Of a stretch of DNA of 64,000 nt, positions 1-9,606 are shown piece after piece. This DNA is from Noviherbaspirillum saxi (GTDB lineage: Bacteria > Pseudomonadota > Gammaproteobacteria > Burkholderiales > Burkholderiaceae_D). Each line of letters begins with the position of its first letter. Positions within the stretch are counted from its first letter, which is position 1. Below the pieces are notes generated by a model. That model was not told the DNA's origin, searched no databases, and was given only the letters and a program-made list of their open reading frames with translations. Both the position numbers and the translations under genes were made by a program. Location: positions 1,178,001 to 1,242,000 of the forward strand of contig NZ_QYUO01000002.1 in the NCBI RefSeq assembly GCF_003591035.1. The letters run 5' to 3'.

Positions 1-252
1 GCGGGTGTCAAGGGGGCCGAAATGAGCGCGTGGTACGGCCTGTATATGCCGGCCGCGACCCCAAAGGCGGTGCAGCAGCGCGTACATGACGAAGTGACCA
101 AGCTGCTTGCGCAGCCCGAGGCGCGCAAGCGGCTGGAGTCAATCGGTACGGAAGTCACCCCCATGAGCCAGACTGAATTTATTGCCTTCCACGACAAGGA
201 GAATGCCCGTTATTCCGAGCTGATCAAGCGGCGCGGTATCAAGGCGGACTAA
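1..252 (+). CDS. TctC-type tripartite tricarboxylate transporter substrate-binding protein, C-terminal part
   Basis: The reading frame is open from the first base of the window, so only the last 83 residues are present and the signal peptide and ligand pocket lie outside. The segment WYGLYMPAATPKAVQQRVHDE followed by a charged helix and a stretch ending in IKRRGIKAD is typical of the end of Bug/TctC periplasmic binding proteins, where the WxGL/xAPxxTP motif begins the last alpha/beta unit. It ends 8 bases before the pdxA-like gene and so is probably the first gene seen of a sugar-acid operon. An inferred role is capture of the acid sugar that the following enzymes degrade. No membrane components of a transporter are seen next to it, which is usual for this family in Burkholderiales. 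Confidence 0.8.
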   Translation, partial: AGVKGAEMSAWYGLYMPAATPKAVQQRVHDEVTKLLAQPEARKRLESIGTEVTPMSQTEFIAFHDKENARYSELIKRRGIKAD

Positions 253-260
253 GACTAATC

Positions 261-1316
261 ATGAATCAAACTATCACTCAAAAACCGGTCGTCGCCGTGA
301 CGCTGGGCGACCCAGGCGGTATCGGTCCGGAACTGATTGCACGTCTGCTCGCGCGTTCAGGCACCATGCAGACTGCGAATGTGGTGCTCGTCGGCGATCC
401 ATGGCTGTGGGCGCATGGGCAGGAGCAGGCCGGTATGACCGTGGCGACACAGGAAGTTGGGAGCTTCGCGGAAGTGCGTGAGCGCAGCGACACGCACATG
501 CCGGCTTTCCTCGCGATGCACACTGTCGACCCCGCCGAGGTACAGATTGCTGTCGCCGCAGCGCCCGGAGGACGGTCGGTTCTGCAAGTATTGAACCGTT
601 GCATGGATGCTGCCCGTGCCGGAGAAATCGACGCTATCTGCTTTGCGCCGCTGAACAAGCATGCGATGAAGCAGGGCGGCTTGCGGCACGAGGACGAGCT
701 GCACCATTTTGCCGAATATCTCGGCGTCGATAGCTACTTCTGTGAATTCAATACGCTCGAGGGTATCTGGACCTCGCGTATCTCATCGCATGTGCCATTG
801 AAAGACGTGCCGAAGTACATCGAACGAAAACGTGTGGTAGATGCTGCTGCACTGTTGTACTCCTCACTGCAAGCCAGCGGTGTTGCACAGCCCCGCGTAG
901 CTGTCGCAGGTTTGAATCCGCACAATGGCGAGGGCGGTACCTGCGGGCGTGAGGAAATCGATGTCATCGCGCCGGCAGTGGCTGAACTGCAAGCGCAGGG
1001 ATTTAGCGTCACCGGGCCATTCCCCGCAGACACGATCTTTCTGCAGGCGCGTGATGGCCAGGTCGATGGAATCGTAACGATGTATCACGATCAAGGCCAG
1101 ATTGCCTTGAAGCTGATGGGATTTTCGCGCGGGGTGACAGTGCAGGGAGGTTTGCCGGTCCCCATTACGACCCCGGCGCACGGCACTGCTTATGACATCG
1201 CCGGAAAAGGCAAGGCGGACGTCAATGCCACTGCCAACGCCTTTGCGATCGCGGCCCGGATGGGCGCAGCCTATCGAACCAGACATTTATTTTATTCATC
1301 GAAGGAAACCAAATAA
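261..1316 (+). CDS. PdxA-family NAD-dependent hydroxyacid-phosphate dehydrogenase (PdxA2-like)
   Basis: A 351-residue protein of full PdxA length. The N-terminal [10 protein letters not shown] motif (residues 15-24), a histidine-rich [10 protein letters not shown] stretch, [15 protein letters not shown] near residue 274 and [15 protein letters not shown] near 307 are family signatures; the histidines belong to the divalent-metal site. Canonical PdxA oxidises 4-phosphohydroxy-L-threonine for vitamin B6 synthesis. PdxA2 paralogues in catabolic operons oxidise 4-phospho-threonate or -erythronate. The setting between a TctC protein and an acid-sugar dehydratase argues for a catabolic paralogue rather than B6 synthesis, but no four-carbon acid-sugar kinase (DUF1537) is adjacent, so the substrate is open. 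The stop codon overlaps the next start codon by one base (TAATG), which implies translational coupling. Confidence 0.85.
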   Translation: MNQTITQKPVVAVTLGDPGGIGPELIARLLARSGTMQTANVVLVGDPWLWAHGQEQAGMTVATQEVGSFAEVRERSDTHMPAFLAMHTVDPAEVQIAVAAAPGGRSVLQVLNRCMDAARAGEIDAICFAPLNKHAMKQGGLRHEDELHHFAEYLGVDSYFCEFNTLEGIWTSRISSHVPLKDVPKYIERKRVVDAAALLYSSLQASGVAQPRVAVAGLNPHNGEGGTCGREEIDVIAPAVAELQAQGFSVTGPFPADTIFLQARDGQVDGIVTMYHDQGQIALKLMGFSRGVTVQGGLPVPITTPAHGTAYDIAGKGKADVNATANAFAIAARMGAAYRTRHLFYSSKETK

Positions 1317-2512
1317 TGAAAATCAAAGCAATTCGTGCCCGCGTATTTGAATGGAAGGGCCCCACCGTACCGCCACAAGGCAACTTCTGTTCCAACGCCA
1401 TGGACCTGGTCTACGACAACCAAGCCAACCGGCACGAGTGTGGCAACGACACGATGAACACGTTCCGTTTCCATGGATGGACGGTGGTGGAAGTGGAAAC
1501 AGATAACGGCCTCGTTGGCCTGGGCAACGTGGCACTTGCGCCACGTATCGCCAAGGCCATCATCGATCAGTACCTGGCGCCACTGGTGTTGGGCCAGGAT
1601 CCATGGGATTACGAGTACATCAATCAGCGCATGTACCGGGCTACCCAGGCATGGGGCCGCAAGGGTGTGGGCATGGCGGCAATCTCGGCAGTCGACATTG
1701 CGATCTGGGATATCCTCGGCAAGGCCACGAACCTGCCGGTATTCAAGCTCCTGGGCGGACGAACCAAGGAAAAGATCCCTTGCTATTACAGCAAACTGTA
1801 CCGCACGGATCTGAAGGCCATGCAGGAAGAGGCCGAGAAGTTCATGAAGCAGGGATTCCGTGCGTTCAAGATGCGCTTCGGCTATGGACCCGCCCATGGC
1901 CAGCAAGGCGTCGTGGAAAATCTGAAATCGGTAGAAGCGGTGCGCGAAGTCATTGGTTACGACAACGACCTGATGCTCGAATGCTATATGGGCTGGAACC
2001 TCGAGTATGCGAAACGCATTCTGCCCAAGCTGGAAAAGTACCAGCCGCGCTGGCTGGAAGAGCCGGTCATCGCCGATGACATCGACGGTTACGCGGAACT
2101 GAACCGCCTGACGAGCATCCCCATTTCCGGAGGCGAACATGAATTTTCGCTACTGGGCTTCAAGCAGCTGCTCGACAAGCGTGCGGTTTCTGTCGTGCAG
2201 TACGACACGAACCGCGTCGGCGGCATCACCATGGCGCACAAGATCAATGCACTGTGTGAAGCCTATTCGGTGCCGGTGATTCCGCATGCTGGCCAGATGC
2301 ACAACTACCATCTGACGATGAGCAGCTTGAATTGTCCGATGAGCGAATACTTCCCCGTACATGACGTCGAAGTAGGTAACGAACTGTTCTATTACATCTT
2401 CAAGGGCGAACCGGATGCAGTCAACGGATTCCTGCAACTCGACGACAAGACACCCGGATTAGGCTTGTCGCTGCGTACCGATCATCTCCACAACTTCGAG
2501 ATCACCGAATGA
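1316..2512 (+). CDS. Enolase-superfamily acid-sugar dehydratase (rhamnonate/lyxonate dehydratase-like)
   Basis: A 398-residue member of the mandelate racemase/muconate lactonizing enzyme group of the enolase superfamily. It has an N-terminal capping domain (about 1-125) and a beta-barrel domain. Likely Mg2+ ligands are E222 (LMLECYMGW), E248 (WLEEPV) and E274 (SGGEHEF); H324 in [10 protein letters not shown] is the expected general base. This pattern resembles the L-rhamnonate dehydratase branch, which also includes L-lyxonate dehydratases; E222 stands where E. coli RhmD has Asp. The reaction would be loss of water from an aldonate to give a 2-keto-3-deoxy acid, which the next gene would use. 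The start follows GAAGGAAA by about 8 bases; the end overlaps the next gene by ATGA. The exact sugar cannot be read from sequence; a five-carbon acid is favoured by the neighbours. Confidence 0.85.
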   Translation: MKIKAIRARVFEWKGPTVPPQGNFCSNAMDLVYDNQANRHECGNDTMNTFRFHGWTVVEVETDNGLVGLGNVALAPRIAKAIIDQYLAPLVLGQDPWDYEYINQRMYRATQAWGRKGVGMAAISAVDIAIWDILGKATNLPVFKLLGGRTKEKIPCYYSKLYRTDLKAMQEEAEKFMKQGFRAFKMRFGYGPAHGQQGVVENLKSVEAVREVIGYDNDLMLECYMGWNLEYAKRILPKLEKYQPRWLEEPVIADDIDGYAELNRLTSIPISGGEHEFSLLGFKQLLDKRAVSVVQYDTNRVGGITMAHKINALCEAYSVPVIPHAGQMHNYHLTMSSLNCPMSEYFPVHDVEVGNELFYYIFKGEPDAVNGFLQLDDKTPGLGLSLRTDHLHNFEITE

Positions 2513-3447
2513 GCCAGGTCAACTCACAATCACGTCCACGCTATCGAGGCGTATTTCCCGTCGTCCCGACTACATTCGCTGAAGATGGCACGCTGGATCT
2601 CGCAAGCCAGAAGCGCTGCGTCGACTTTATGATCGACGCCGGGTCCACCGGCTTGTGCATACTCGCGAATTTTTCCGAGCAGTTCCTGCTTGCCGATGAT
2701 GAACGCGAGATACTGACACAGACCATCCTGGAGCATGTCGCTGGACGCGTACCGGTCATTGTGACCACGACGCACTTTGGCACCTCCGTCTGTGCGGCGC
2801 GCAGCCGGCGTGCGCAAGACATGGGCGCCTCCATGGTGATGGTGATGCCGCCGTATCACGGCGCGACCATTCGCGTATCCGAACCATTGATCTATGAGTT
2901 TTTCGCCAGCTTGTCTGATGCGATTTCCATTCCGATCATGATTCAGGATGCGCCGGTGGCGGGCACGCCGCTATCCACGGCGTTTCTGGCCCGGATGGCG
3001 ATGGAGATTGAGAATGTCGCCTATTTCAAGATCGAGACACAGGGCGCCGCCAGCAAGCTGCGCGAGCTGATTGCGTTGGGTGGCGAGGCAATCGAAGGCC
3101 CATGGGACGGTGAGGAAGCGATTACCCTTCTTGCGGACTTGGATGCGGGCGCCACCGGAGCGATGACTGGCGGTGCTTATCCTGATGGCATTCGAACGAT
3201 CGTCGACGCCTATCTTGATGGCCGGCGAGAGGATGCAGTGGCTGCCTATGCCAAATGGCTTCCGCTCATCAACTACGAAAACCGCCAAGGCGGTATTTTG
3301 ACGGCGAAAGCATTGATGAAGGCCGGCGGCATCATTGCAAGCGATGCGCCTCGTCATCCGTTCGCACCGATGCATCCGGCCGTGCGCGCCGGCTTACTGG
3401 ATGCCGCGCGGCGGCTTGATCCACTCGTCCTGCGTTGGGCAAAGTGA
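2509..3447 (+). CDS. araD: L-2-keto-3-deoxyarabonate dehydratase-like, DHDPS/NAL family
   Basis: A 312-residue (beta/alpha)8 protein of the dihydrodipicolinate synthase family. The Schiff-base lysine is K174 in AYFKIET, and the MPPYHG motif (residues 113-118) supplies the active-site tyrosine. The [14 protein letters not shown] segment and the long conserved block around the [19 protein letters not shown] region closely resemble the bacterial L-2-keto-3-deoxyarabonate dehydratases described from Azospirillum and Herbaspirillum. That enzyme converts the keto-deoxy five-carbon acid to 2-oxoglutarate semialdehyde, and the next gene is the right dehydrogenase for that product. Its start overlaps the dehydratase stop (ATGA). 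A plain aldolase of the same fold cannot be excluded from sequence alone, but the neighbour supports dehydration without retro-aldol cleavage. Confidence 0.82.
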   Translation: MSQVNSQSRPRYRGVFPVVPTTFAEDGTLDLASQKRCVDFMIDAGSTGLCILANFSEQFLLADDEREILTQTILEHVAGRVPVIVTTTHFGTSVCAARSRRAQDMGASMVMVMPPYHGATIRVSEPLIYEFFASLSDAISIPIMIQDAPVAGTPLSTAFLARMAMEIENVAYFKIETQGAASKLRELIALGGEAIEGPWDGEEAITLLADLDAGATGAMTGGAYPDGIRTIVDAYLDGRREDAVAAYAKWLPLINYENRQGGILTAKALMKAGGIIASDAPRHPFAPMHPAVRAGLLDAARRLDPLVLRWAK

Positions 3448-3454
3448 GCACACC

Positions 3455-4894
3455 ATGACTTATCCGAACACTCAGTTATTTATCAATGGCCAGTGGCAAG
3501 ACGCCGCCGATGGCCGCACGCTTGCAGTTCATAACCCGGCCACCGGCAAGGAAATCGGACACGTCGCGCACGCCAGCCGGACCGAGCTGGACCAGGCACT
3601 GGAAGCCGCCCAGAAAGGTTTCGACACCTGGCGCGACATGACGCCGGCCGAACGCAGCAAGATCATGCGCCGGGCCGCCGGCCTGATGCGCGAGCGCGCC
3701 GAGGCCATCGGCCGCGTCCTGACCCAGGAGCAGGGCAAGCCGCTGGCCGAAGCCAAGGGCGAAGCCTTGGCCGCCGCCGACATCATCGAATGGTTCGCCG
3801 AAGAAGGCTTTCGCGTGTATGGCCGCATCGTGCCGTCGCGTAACAATCTGGCCATCCGCCAGATGGTATTGAAGGATCCGGTCGGCCCGGTCGCCGCCTT
3901 TACCCCCTGGAACTTCCCGATCAACCAGGTGGTGCGGAAAGTCGGCGCGGCGCTGGCAGCCGGCTGCTCGATGCTGGTCAAGGCGCCGGAAGAAACGCCG
4001 GCGGGCCCAGCCGCGCTGATCCAAGCCTTCGCCGATGCGGGCATCCCGGCGGGCGTGCTGGGATTGGTCTATGGCAATCCGGCAGAAATTTCCAGCTACC
4101 TGATTGCCCATCCCGTCATCCGCAAGATCACGTTCACCGGTTCCACCCCCGTCGGCAAGCAGCTTGCCGCACTGGCCGGCCAGCACATGAAGCGCGTGAC
4201 GATGGAGCTGGGCGGTCATGCCCCGGTGATCGTTGCCGACGATGCCGACATTGCGCTCGCCGTGAAGTCGGCCGGTGCCGCCAAGTTCCGCAACGCCGGA
4301 CAGGTTTGCATTGCGCCGACCCGCTTCCTGGTGCATGAAAGCATCCGCAACGACTTCGAACAAGCACTGGTCAAGCATGCGCAAGGGTTGAAGATCGGCG
4401 ACGGCCTGGCCGAAGGCACCCAGATGGGACCGCTGGCCAATCCGCGCCGCCTGACCGCCATGGCCGAGTTCACCCAGGATGCGGTCGAGCGCGGCGCCAA
4501 GGTGCTGGCCGGCGGCGAGCGTATCGGCGCCGACGGCAACTTCTGGCAACCGACCATCCTGGCCGACGTGCCGCTGGACGCCAAGGTCTTCAACGATGAA
4601 CCGTTCGGCCCGATGGCAGCGATTCGCAGCTTCAACACGCTGGAAGAAGCGATCGCCGAATCCAATCGCCTGCCTTATGGCTTGGCCGGCTATGCCTTCA
4701 CGCGTTCGCTGAAGAATGCCGATCTGCTGGCGCGTAAAGTCGAGGTCGGCATGCTGTGGGTAAACATGCCCGCACTGCCATCGGCGGAAATGCCCTTCGG
4801 CGGCATCAAGGATTCCGGTTACGGTTCCGAGGGCGGACCGGAAGCGGTGGAGGCTTATCTGAATGTGCGCGCTGTGGCGGTGATGAACGCCTGA
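3455..4894 (+). CDS. NAD(P)-dependent semialdehyde dehydrogenase (2-oxoglutarate semialdehyde/succinate semialdehyde type)
   Basis: A 479-residue aldehyde dehydrogenase starting at the ATG 7 bases after the upstream stop; an upstream in-frame extension overlaps the previous gene and is not needed by the family. Motifs: PWNFP (151-155) of the cofactor site, FTGSTPVGK (227-235), general base E251 in VTMELGG and nucleophile C285 in NAGQVC. This is the succinate-semialdehyde/glutarate-semialdehyde branch, which also contains the 2-oxoglutarate semialdehyde dehydrogenases. Placed behind the AraD-type dehydratase it would oxidise 2-oxoglutarate semialdehyde to 2-oxoglutarate and so feed the non-phosphorylative sugar-acid route into the TCA cycle. 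It is the last gene of the operon; IS relics follow directly. Confidence 0.88.
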   Translation: MTYPNTQLFINGQWQDAADGRTLAVHNPATGKEIGHVAHASRTELDQALEAAQKGFDTWRDMTPAERSKIMRRAAGLMRERAEAIGRVLTQEQGKPLAEAKGEALAAADIIEWFAEEGFRVYGRIVPSRNNLAIRQMVLKDPVGPVAAFTPWNFPINQVVRKVGAALAAGCSMLVKAPEETPAGPAALIQAFADAGIPAGVLGLVYGNPAEISSYLIAHPVIRKITFTGSTPVGKQLAALAGQHMKRVTMELGGHAPVIVADDADIALAVKSAGAAKFRNAGQVCIAPTRFLVHESIRNDFEQALVKHAQGLKIGDGLAEGTQMGPLANPRRLTAMAEFTQDAVERGAKVLAGGERIGADGNFWQPTILADVPLDAKVFNDEPFGPMAAIRSFNTLEEAIAESNRLPYGLAGYAFTRSLKNADLLARKVEVGMLWVNMPALPSAEMPFGGIKDSGYGSEGGPEAVEAYLNVRAVAVMNA

Positions 4895-4956
4895 CCTATG
4901 AGGCCTTCAAGCTAATGATCCTATGTGCGTTTAATTTTTAACTCATTGAGGTGAGT

Positions 4957-4974
4957 CCCCCGCTTTGGCGGGGG
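4957..4974. repeat. Left hairpin of the IS200-type relic
   Basis: Perfect seven-base stem CCCCCGC/GCGGGGG with a four-base loop, followed by an A-rich stretch. It also lies 63 bases after the stop of the semialdehyde dehydrogenase gene, so it could slow transcription out of the sugar-acid operon, but no T-run follows on that strand. Confidence 0.6.
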
Positions 4975-5218
4975 AAAAGGAAAAACGCGATTGCGAACGC
5001 ACGGCACTTCGGCGGACGGCAACGCCACTTCACCCGCGAAGTTTTCTGGGCGCGAGGCTATTTCGTATCGACGGTTGGCCTAGATGATGAAATGGTCGGT
5101 GCTTACATTTGGAATCAGGAGCAGGAAGATGAACGCTACGACCAATTGAAATTAGGGCTGTAGCCGTCCCAGGAGGGCTCATGGTTTTCCTGCGCCTTTG
5201 AGGTGCTACAACCATAAA

Positions 5219-5237
5219 CCTCCGGCTTTGCCGGAGG
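5219..5237. repeat. Right hairpin of the IS200-type relic
   Basis: Perfect eight-base stem CCTCCGGC/GCCGGAGG with TTT loop, 56 bases after the stop of the tnpA remnant, a spacing usual for the right-end hairpin of IS200/IS605 elements. Confidence 0.6.
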
Positions 5238-5262
5238 TAATTTAATTTCAGGATCCTTATCT

Positions 5263-5562
5263 TCAACGGTTGGACGTCCGCCGCCTGACGCGCAGATGCG
5301 CACACGGACAATGCGTTAGATCAGACGCCAGCTCGACGCATCCGCGTAGAATCGTCATTGGACTCATGCCGGTGATCTGTGCCATCAGTTGCTTACCGCC
5401 ATGACCGATCCGCATAGCTTCAAGCGCCACGAGCCAGCGCCGCTGCGGCTCGCTTAACCGGCTCATGAGGAAGTTAATGTGATGGTGGTAGGCCCGGTCT
5501 GGTTGCCGCTGACCTGATCGACAGATTGGACAGGTGCACTGATGAATCGATGAATTTGCCAT
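5263..5562 (-). pseudogene. ISAzo13-family transposase, N-terminal fragment
   Basis: A minus-strand frame of about 100 residues starting with MANSSIHQ. The stretch LSEPQRRWLVALEAMRIGHG and QLMAQITGMSPMTILRG resemble the N-terminal DNA-binding region of ISAzo13-type DDE transposases (usual form: SRLDEQQRRWYVALE, HGG, ITGL, TI-RRG). The catalytic part is absent; the frame stops just before the right hairpin of the neighbouring IS200-type relic, so that element or a deletion removed the rest. An alternative start at 5592 would add 10 residues of no family resemblance. Non-functional. Confidence 0.5.
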
Positions 5563-5592
5563 GGCTGCCTCCTCATCAGCGACGCCATACAA

Positions 5593-6158
5593 TCTATTGC
5601 GCCCCTATTTCTAACCGGTCACCACGTTGTTTTCTGACGGATCCTAGTGCCGGCTGGGATGGAACGAGGCTCCGAAAGAAGACGACCTCAAAAGTTTACC
5701 AATACAGAGTCTTTGACAACCGCAATACATTTAAGAGGGAAAATGCAGGAGCGCCGGATGTATGCAGATCGCGCTGCACCGATAAGCATGTATTCTTGAT
5801 GGAACATCTTTCGATTTTTCGAAGTTACCTGAGCGCTCGCCTGCCCAAGAACGCAGCAAATCGATCCCTGTAGATATAAAGAAGAGCACAAAGAATGTTG
5901 CAGGAAAGCACTATTATCCCGACCACCTGTACCGCGTTCAATGGAAATCCAAGACGCAATTCTTTCTTGCAATTTTAAGTTAGCAGAAACTAAGCAATCC
6001 ATCGAAACAGCACATATGTTCATTAGTTTCGTGAAGAGATGATCGAAATTTGAGACTTATTTTTTCATCTGGCTGCGCTACATTAAAAGAGTCATAACAG
6101 CAACGGCGTTCTGGCCGGGAGTTGCATATCAGTACCGTCGTAGCACCGTGTCTTATTC
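5593..6158. other. Intergenic region upstream of the polysaccharide locus
   Basis: About 570 bases without a credible gene; short frames on both strands have no family resemblance. Composition turns AT-rich towards 6000. It should contain the promoter of the wzc-like gene, but I cannot point to a convincing -35/-10 pair. Confidence 0.5.
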
Positions 6159-6218
6159 TTGATTGCAAAGGTGTATGGCTGCTATTCAATGCCCAATATT
6201 CTATTAAAGATGCGTCTT

Positions 6219-8429
6219 ATGAATGAATATTATCGTCCAAGATTCCCCTATCAGCGCTCCCAGACGAGAGATGAAAAAAGTGATAATACGATCGAACTGA
6301 AGAAATACATAACTAGCTTATGGCAGCAACGGTCGCTAATCATCAGCATTGCAGTAGTTATCGCCGCCCTTGGTACTGCCTATGCATTTATGGCGACACC
6401 TAGGTATGAAGCGAATATTCTGGTACAAATCGATGCAAACAATCCACAACCTAGAAATATTCTGACCGACTTAACCGCTGTCGCCGACAACAGGAATGGC
6501 GCGGCGACAGAAACGGAGGTTTTGCGCTCACGTAATGTATTGTCGCGCGTGGTAGACAATACGATGTCCTACATTACCGTGCAGCCAAAGCGCTTCCCTG
6601 TAATTGGACCATGGCTCGCCAGCCATAATAAAAATCTTTCGGTGCCTGGATTGGCAGGCTATGGACTGTTCAATGGCTATGTATGGGGGGCCGAACAGGC
6701 GTCCATTTCCCTTTTTAACTTACCAGAGGGGCTAGAAGGGAAGAAATTTATCCTGACTGCAGTCGACCCGCAGCATTACCGAATGCAGCAGCTTGATCAG
6801 GATATCGAATTCACTGGAAAATTTAATGAAACGGTAACCGCACCGACTAGTCAAGGCACTATTGAAATACGGGTTGAAAGTGTTCACGCAAATCCGGGTG
6901 CGCAGTTTTTGGTTACGCGTATCTCAAAAATCGAAGCGGTCGAACATTTGCAGAAATCGCTGAAGATCATGGAGAAGGGAAAGCAAACCGGGATTATTAG
7001 TGTGCGACTTATTGGAACAGAGCCAAAAGTGGTGAGCACTATTGTTAATGAGGTAGGTAAAGAATATATTCGCCAGACCGTCGACCACCGTGCAGAAGAA
7101 GCTGAAAAATCGCTTATTTTTTTGAATAAGCAATTACCTGTTCTGAAGCAAGAATTGGAGAATGCTGAAGTCAGGTATAACGCAATACGCAACGCGAACT
7201 CAACTATTGACTTAAATGAAGAGTCTAAGTCAGTGGTACAACAGACGGCATCACTTCAGACAAAAATAGTCGAGCTTCGGCAAAAGAGGCAGGAGTTGCA
7301 AAGTCGCTTCGTGGACGGGCATCCGGCGATCGAATCAGTCAATGGGCAAATCAACGATATCAACCGACAGCTGGCCCTAGTCAACAGTAAAGTTAAAAAG
7401 ATGCCAGCCGTCGAGCAGGATGTGCTACGCGCGACGCGAGACCTCAAGGTCAGTACTGATCTATACACTAACTTGCTCAGCACCGCGCAGCAGTTGCGTC
7501 AAGTGAGCGCGAGTCAATTGAGCAGCACACGCTTGCTGGATACTGCGGCTATACCCAAAGTGCCAGTCGGTCCTGACCGTCTAGCAGTTATTTCATTTGC
7601 AGCGCTGTTCGGTCTGATACTCGGCGCGCTGATCGCCACACTCAAGCAGAAATTAAAAGGTAAGGTGCCTGATCCTTTTATGTTGGAAAGCTTACTTGGC
7701 ATGCCGGTCACTGCCACGATTCCGCACAGCCCGCGGCAGAAGGCCCTTTATGCGCAAATGAAAAGCAGGACCAAGAAATTGTCCGTTTTGCCGTCTATTG
7801 CGCCAGAAGATCAAGCGGTCGAAGGCTTACGCGGATTTCGTACTGTGCTGCAGTCCGGCATGGTCAGGTCGCGGAACAATATTATTCTGATCACGGGGCC
7901 AACCGCAGCGGTCGGGAAATCATTTGTGTCGGCGAATATGGCGAACGTGCTTGCATCGATAGACAGGAAGGTCTTACTGATCGACGCAGACATGCGCAAT
8001 GGCTACCTGCACCGCTATTTTGGGTTGGAGCGGGAAAATGGATTGTCGGAATTGATTACCGCTCAAACCGTCGCCGACGACGCTATACACAAAAATGTGG
8101 TCGAAAACGTCGACTTCATATCGACCGGCGTATTTCCGGCAAAGCCGGCGGAACTACTCGCCCATAAAAATTTCGGAATATTGTTGCAATCCATCGTATC
8201 TAGGTATGACTTTATCATCATTGATACCGCACCGGTACTCGCTTTTTCCGACGCCATGGTCGTCGCTAAGCATGCAGGTGCAATCTACAACGTCGTGCGT
8301 GATGGCATAAGCACCGTGAATGAAATCGAAGATGCAGTACGGCGGTTAAGGCAAGCGGGCGGTGACGTGACCGGAACCATATTCAACGATATGAAAGGAA
8401 AGTCAGCGTACGGCTATGGGTATGCGTAG
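6219..8429 (+). CDS. Wzc-type polysaccharide co-polymerase with BY-kinase domain
   Basis: An inner-membrane tyrosine autokinase of about 736 residues. The first transmembrane helix is near 40-60 (LIISIAVVIAALGTAYAF), followed by a long periplasmic Wzz-type region with coiled coil (about 270-440), a second helix near 455-473, and a cytoplasmic kinase domain. This has Walker A GPTAAVGKS (about 560), A' VLLIDADMR (about 585) and Walker B FIIIDTAP (about 664). The tail ends YGYGYA, a short version of the C-terminal tyrosine cluster. BY-kinases control chain length and export of Wzy-dependent polysaccharides by cycling phosphorylation. No Wza exporter or Wzb phosphatase is adjacent, which is unusual. 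Start is uncertain: an in-frame TTG at 6159 and ATGs at 6189 and 6210 also exist and none has a strong ribosome binding site. Confidence 0.9.
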   Translation: MNEYYRPRFPYQRSQTRDEKSDNTIELKKYITSLWQQRSLIISIAVVIAALGTAYAFMATPRYEANILVQIDANNPQPRNILTDLTAVADNRNGAATETEVLRSRNVLSRVVDNTMSYITVQPKRFPVIGPWLASHNKNLSVPGLAGYGLFNGYVWGAEQASISLFNLPEGLEGKKFILTAVDPQHYRMQQLDQDIEFTGKFNETVTAPTSQGTIEIRVESVHANPGAQFLVTRISKIEAVEHLQKSLKIMEKGKQTGIISVRLIGTEPKVVSTIVNEVGKEYIRQTVDHRAEEAEKSLIFLNKQLPVLKQELENAEVRYNAIRNANSTIDLNEESKSVVQQTASLQTKIVELRQKRQELQSRFVDGHPAIESVNGQINDINRQLALVNSKVKKMPAVEQDVLRATRDLKVSTDLYTNLLSTAQQLRQVSASQLSSTRLLDTAAIPKVPVGPDRLAVISFAALFGLILGALIATLKQKLKGKVPDPFMLESLLGMPVTATIPHSPRQKALYAQMKSRTKKLSVLPSIAPEDQAVEGLRGFRTVLQSGMVRSRNNIILITGPTAAVGKSFVSANMANVLASIDRKVLLIDADMRNGYLHRYFGLERENGLSELITAQTVADDAIHKNVVENVDFISTGVFPAKPAELLAHKNFGILLQSIVSRYDFIIIDTAPVLAFSDAMVVAKHAGAIYNVVRDGISTVNEIEDAVRRLRQAGGDVTGTIFNDMKGKSAYGYGYA

Positions 8430-8640
8430 GAACTAAAAACGTGTGGAGGAGCACGAATCAAGTGCCACGACTATACAAGATAGCGCAATAGCGGTGTCCA
8501 TCGAGATCTGTGCAGTGATCGGTCGCATTGCCGAAGAAGCCAGAGATAAGTCTATGACATGCGTCCCATCAGGACAGTGACGAGTCGACCCTTACTGTTG
8601 ATGAGCGCTATAGCGAAAATAGCTGAAATGGGGATGACAG

Positions 8641-9606
8641 ATGAGCGCGAAGGAGTTATACCGGCAGCTGACGGCCACAGAAACATCGATACCAATTTTT
8701 TCACGAAGCTGGTGGCTCGATGCGACCGCTGGCAGCGATGGCTGGGATGTTGCGTTAGTCCAATATGGAAGCGAGATTCACGCAGCGATGCCTTATATGG
8801 TACGTCGTCGTTTTGGGATGACGGTGCTGAGTCAGCCGGCATTGACACAGGCGCTAGGTCCATGGCTGCGCCCTGGCGATCCAAATACCAGTGAGGCAAG
8901 AAGGCTGGCTCGAGAAAAGGAGTTGATGCAAAAGTTAATCGACCAGCTTCCTAAGTTTGACTATTTCAGCCAAAACTGGCATTACCACCATACAAATTGG
9001 TTGCCGTTTTTTTGGCGTGGCTTCAAACAGACGACACGTTATACCTATGTCATTACCGACCTGCGCCATCCGCATAAACTATGGTCAGCCTTTCAGGGAA
9101 ACGTACGTCGTAATTGTAATACGGCCACTCAACGCTACCATATTGTGATTCGTGACGATCTACCGATCGAAGACTTCATTTCGTTAAACCGCATGACTTT
9201 CCAGCGTCAGGGCTTGTCGGTCCCCTATTCGGACGACTATCTTCGCAGACTAGATGCAGCTTGTGCAGAACGAAGCTGCCGTAAGTATTACATCGCGATC
9301 GATCCGGAAGGCCGCCACCATGCTGGCTGTTACATCGTCTGGGATGAAAACAGCGCGTATGGTTTGATCAATGGATCTGACCCAACATTGCGTCACAGCG
9401 GCGCGCTCAGTCTTTGCTTTTGGCATGCCATTCAAGACGCGGCACAGGTAACCCAGCGCTTCGACTTCGAGGGCTCTGTACTGGAACCGGTAGAACGTTT
9501 CGTACGCTGTTTTGGCGCTACGCAAATTCCTTATTTTAATATCAGCAAAGCGCCGGCCTGGATGTCGTTTATGCGCGACGTTATGCATACCGTGAGAAGC
9601 CAATAA
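8641..9606 (+). CDS. FemAB/GNAT-fold acyltransferase, polysaccharide-associated
   Basis: A 321-residue cytoplasmic protein of the FemAB-like GNAT group. Features seen are an N-terminal sub-domain with FSRSWWLDATAG, a middle segment LWSAFQGNVRRNCNTA, and a second GNAT unit with AGCYIVWDENSAYGLINGSD, where family members read HYLLWWDGERAYYLLGGS-like. Such proteins are common in betaproteobacterial exopolysaccharide loci, including exosortase-linked ones, and are thought to transfer an acyl or aminoacyl group to a sugar or lipid carrier; the substrate is unknown. The stop overlaps the next start (TAATG), so the deacetylase-like protein is made together with it. The start sits 211 bases after wzc with a weak GGGGATGACAG leader. 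Confidence 0.75.
   Translation: MSAKELYRQLTATETSIPIFSRSWWLDATAGSDGWDVALVQYGSEIHAAMPYMVRRRFGMTVLSQPALTQALGPWLRPGDPNTSEARRLAREKELMQKLIDQLPKFDYFSQNWHYHHTNWLPFFWRGFKQTTRYTYVITDLRHPHKLWSAFQGNVRRNCNTATQRYHIVIRDDLPIEDFISLNRMTFQRQGLSVPYSDDYLRRLDAACAERSCRKYYIAIDPEGRHHAGCYIVWDENSAYGLINGSDPTLRHSGALSLCFWHAIQDAAQVTQRFDFEGSVLEPVERFVRCFGATQIPYFNISKAPAWMSFMRDVMHTVRSQ

Larger units (their letters stand above)
4951..5240 (+). mobile_element. Internally deleted IS200/IS605-type element with hairpin at each end
   Basis: The frame ending at 5163 encodes the C-terminal part of a TnpA-like Y1 transposase: HFTREVFWARGYFVSTVG followed by an acidic tail with AYIWNQEQEDERYDQL, as in IS200/REP-associated transposases. 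The catalytic HUH part is missing. A GC hairpin (CCCCCGC-tttg-GCGGGGG, 4957-4974) lies on the left and another (CCTCCGGC-ttt-GCCGGAGG, 5219-5237) on the right, where such elements carry their subterminal recognition hairpins. I read it as an element that lost most of tnpA but kept both ends. Exact borders cannot be fixed. Confidence 0.55.

Noticed and set aside
1292..2140. Minus-strand frame of 282 codons opposite the acid-sugar dehydratase
   Set aside because: Antisense of a gene with all catalytic residues; no motif of its own.
3476..4549. Minus-strand frame of 357 codons opposite the semialdehyde dehydrogenase
   Set aside because: It is the antisense shadow of a clear GC-rich gene, His/Gly/Arg-rich without family motifs.
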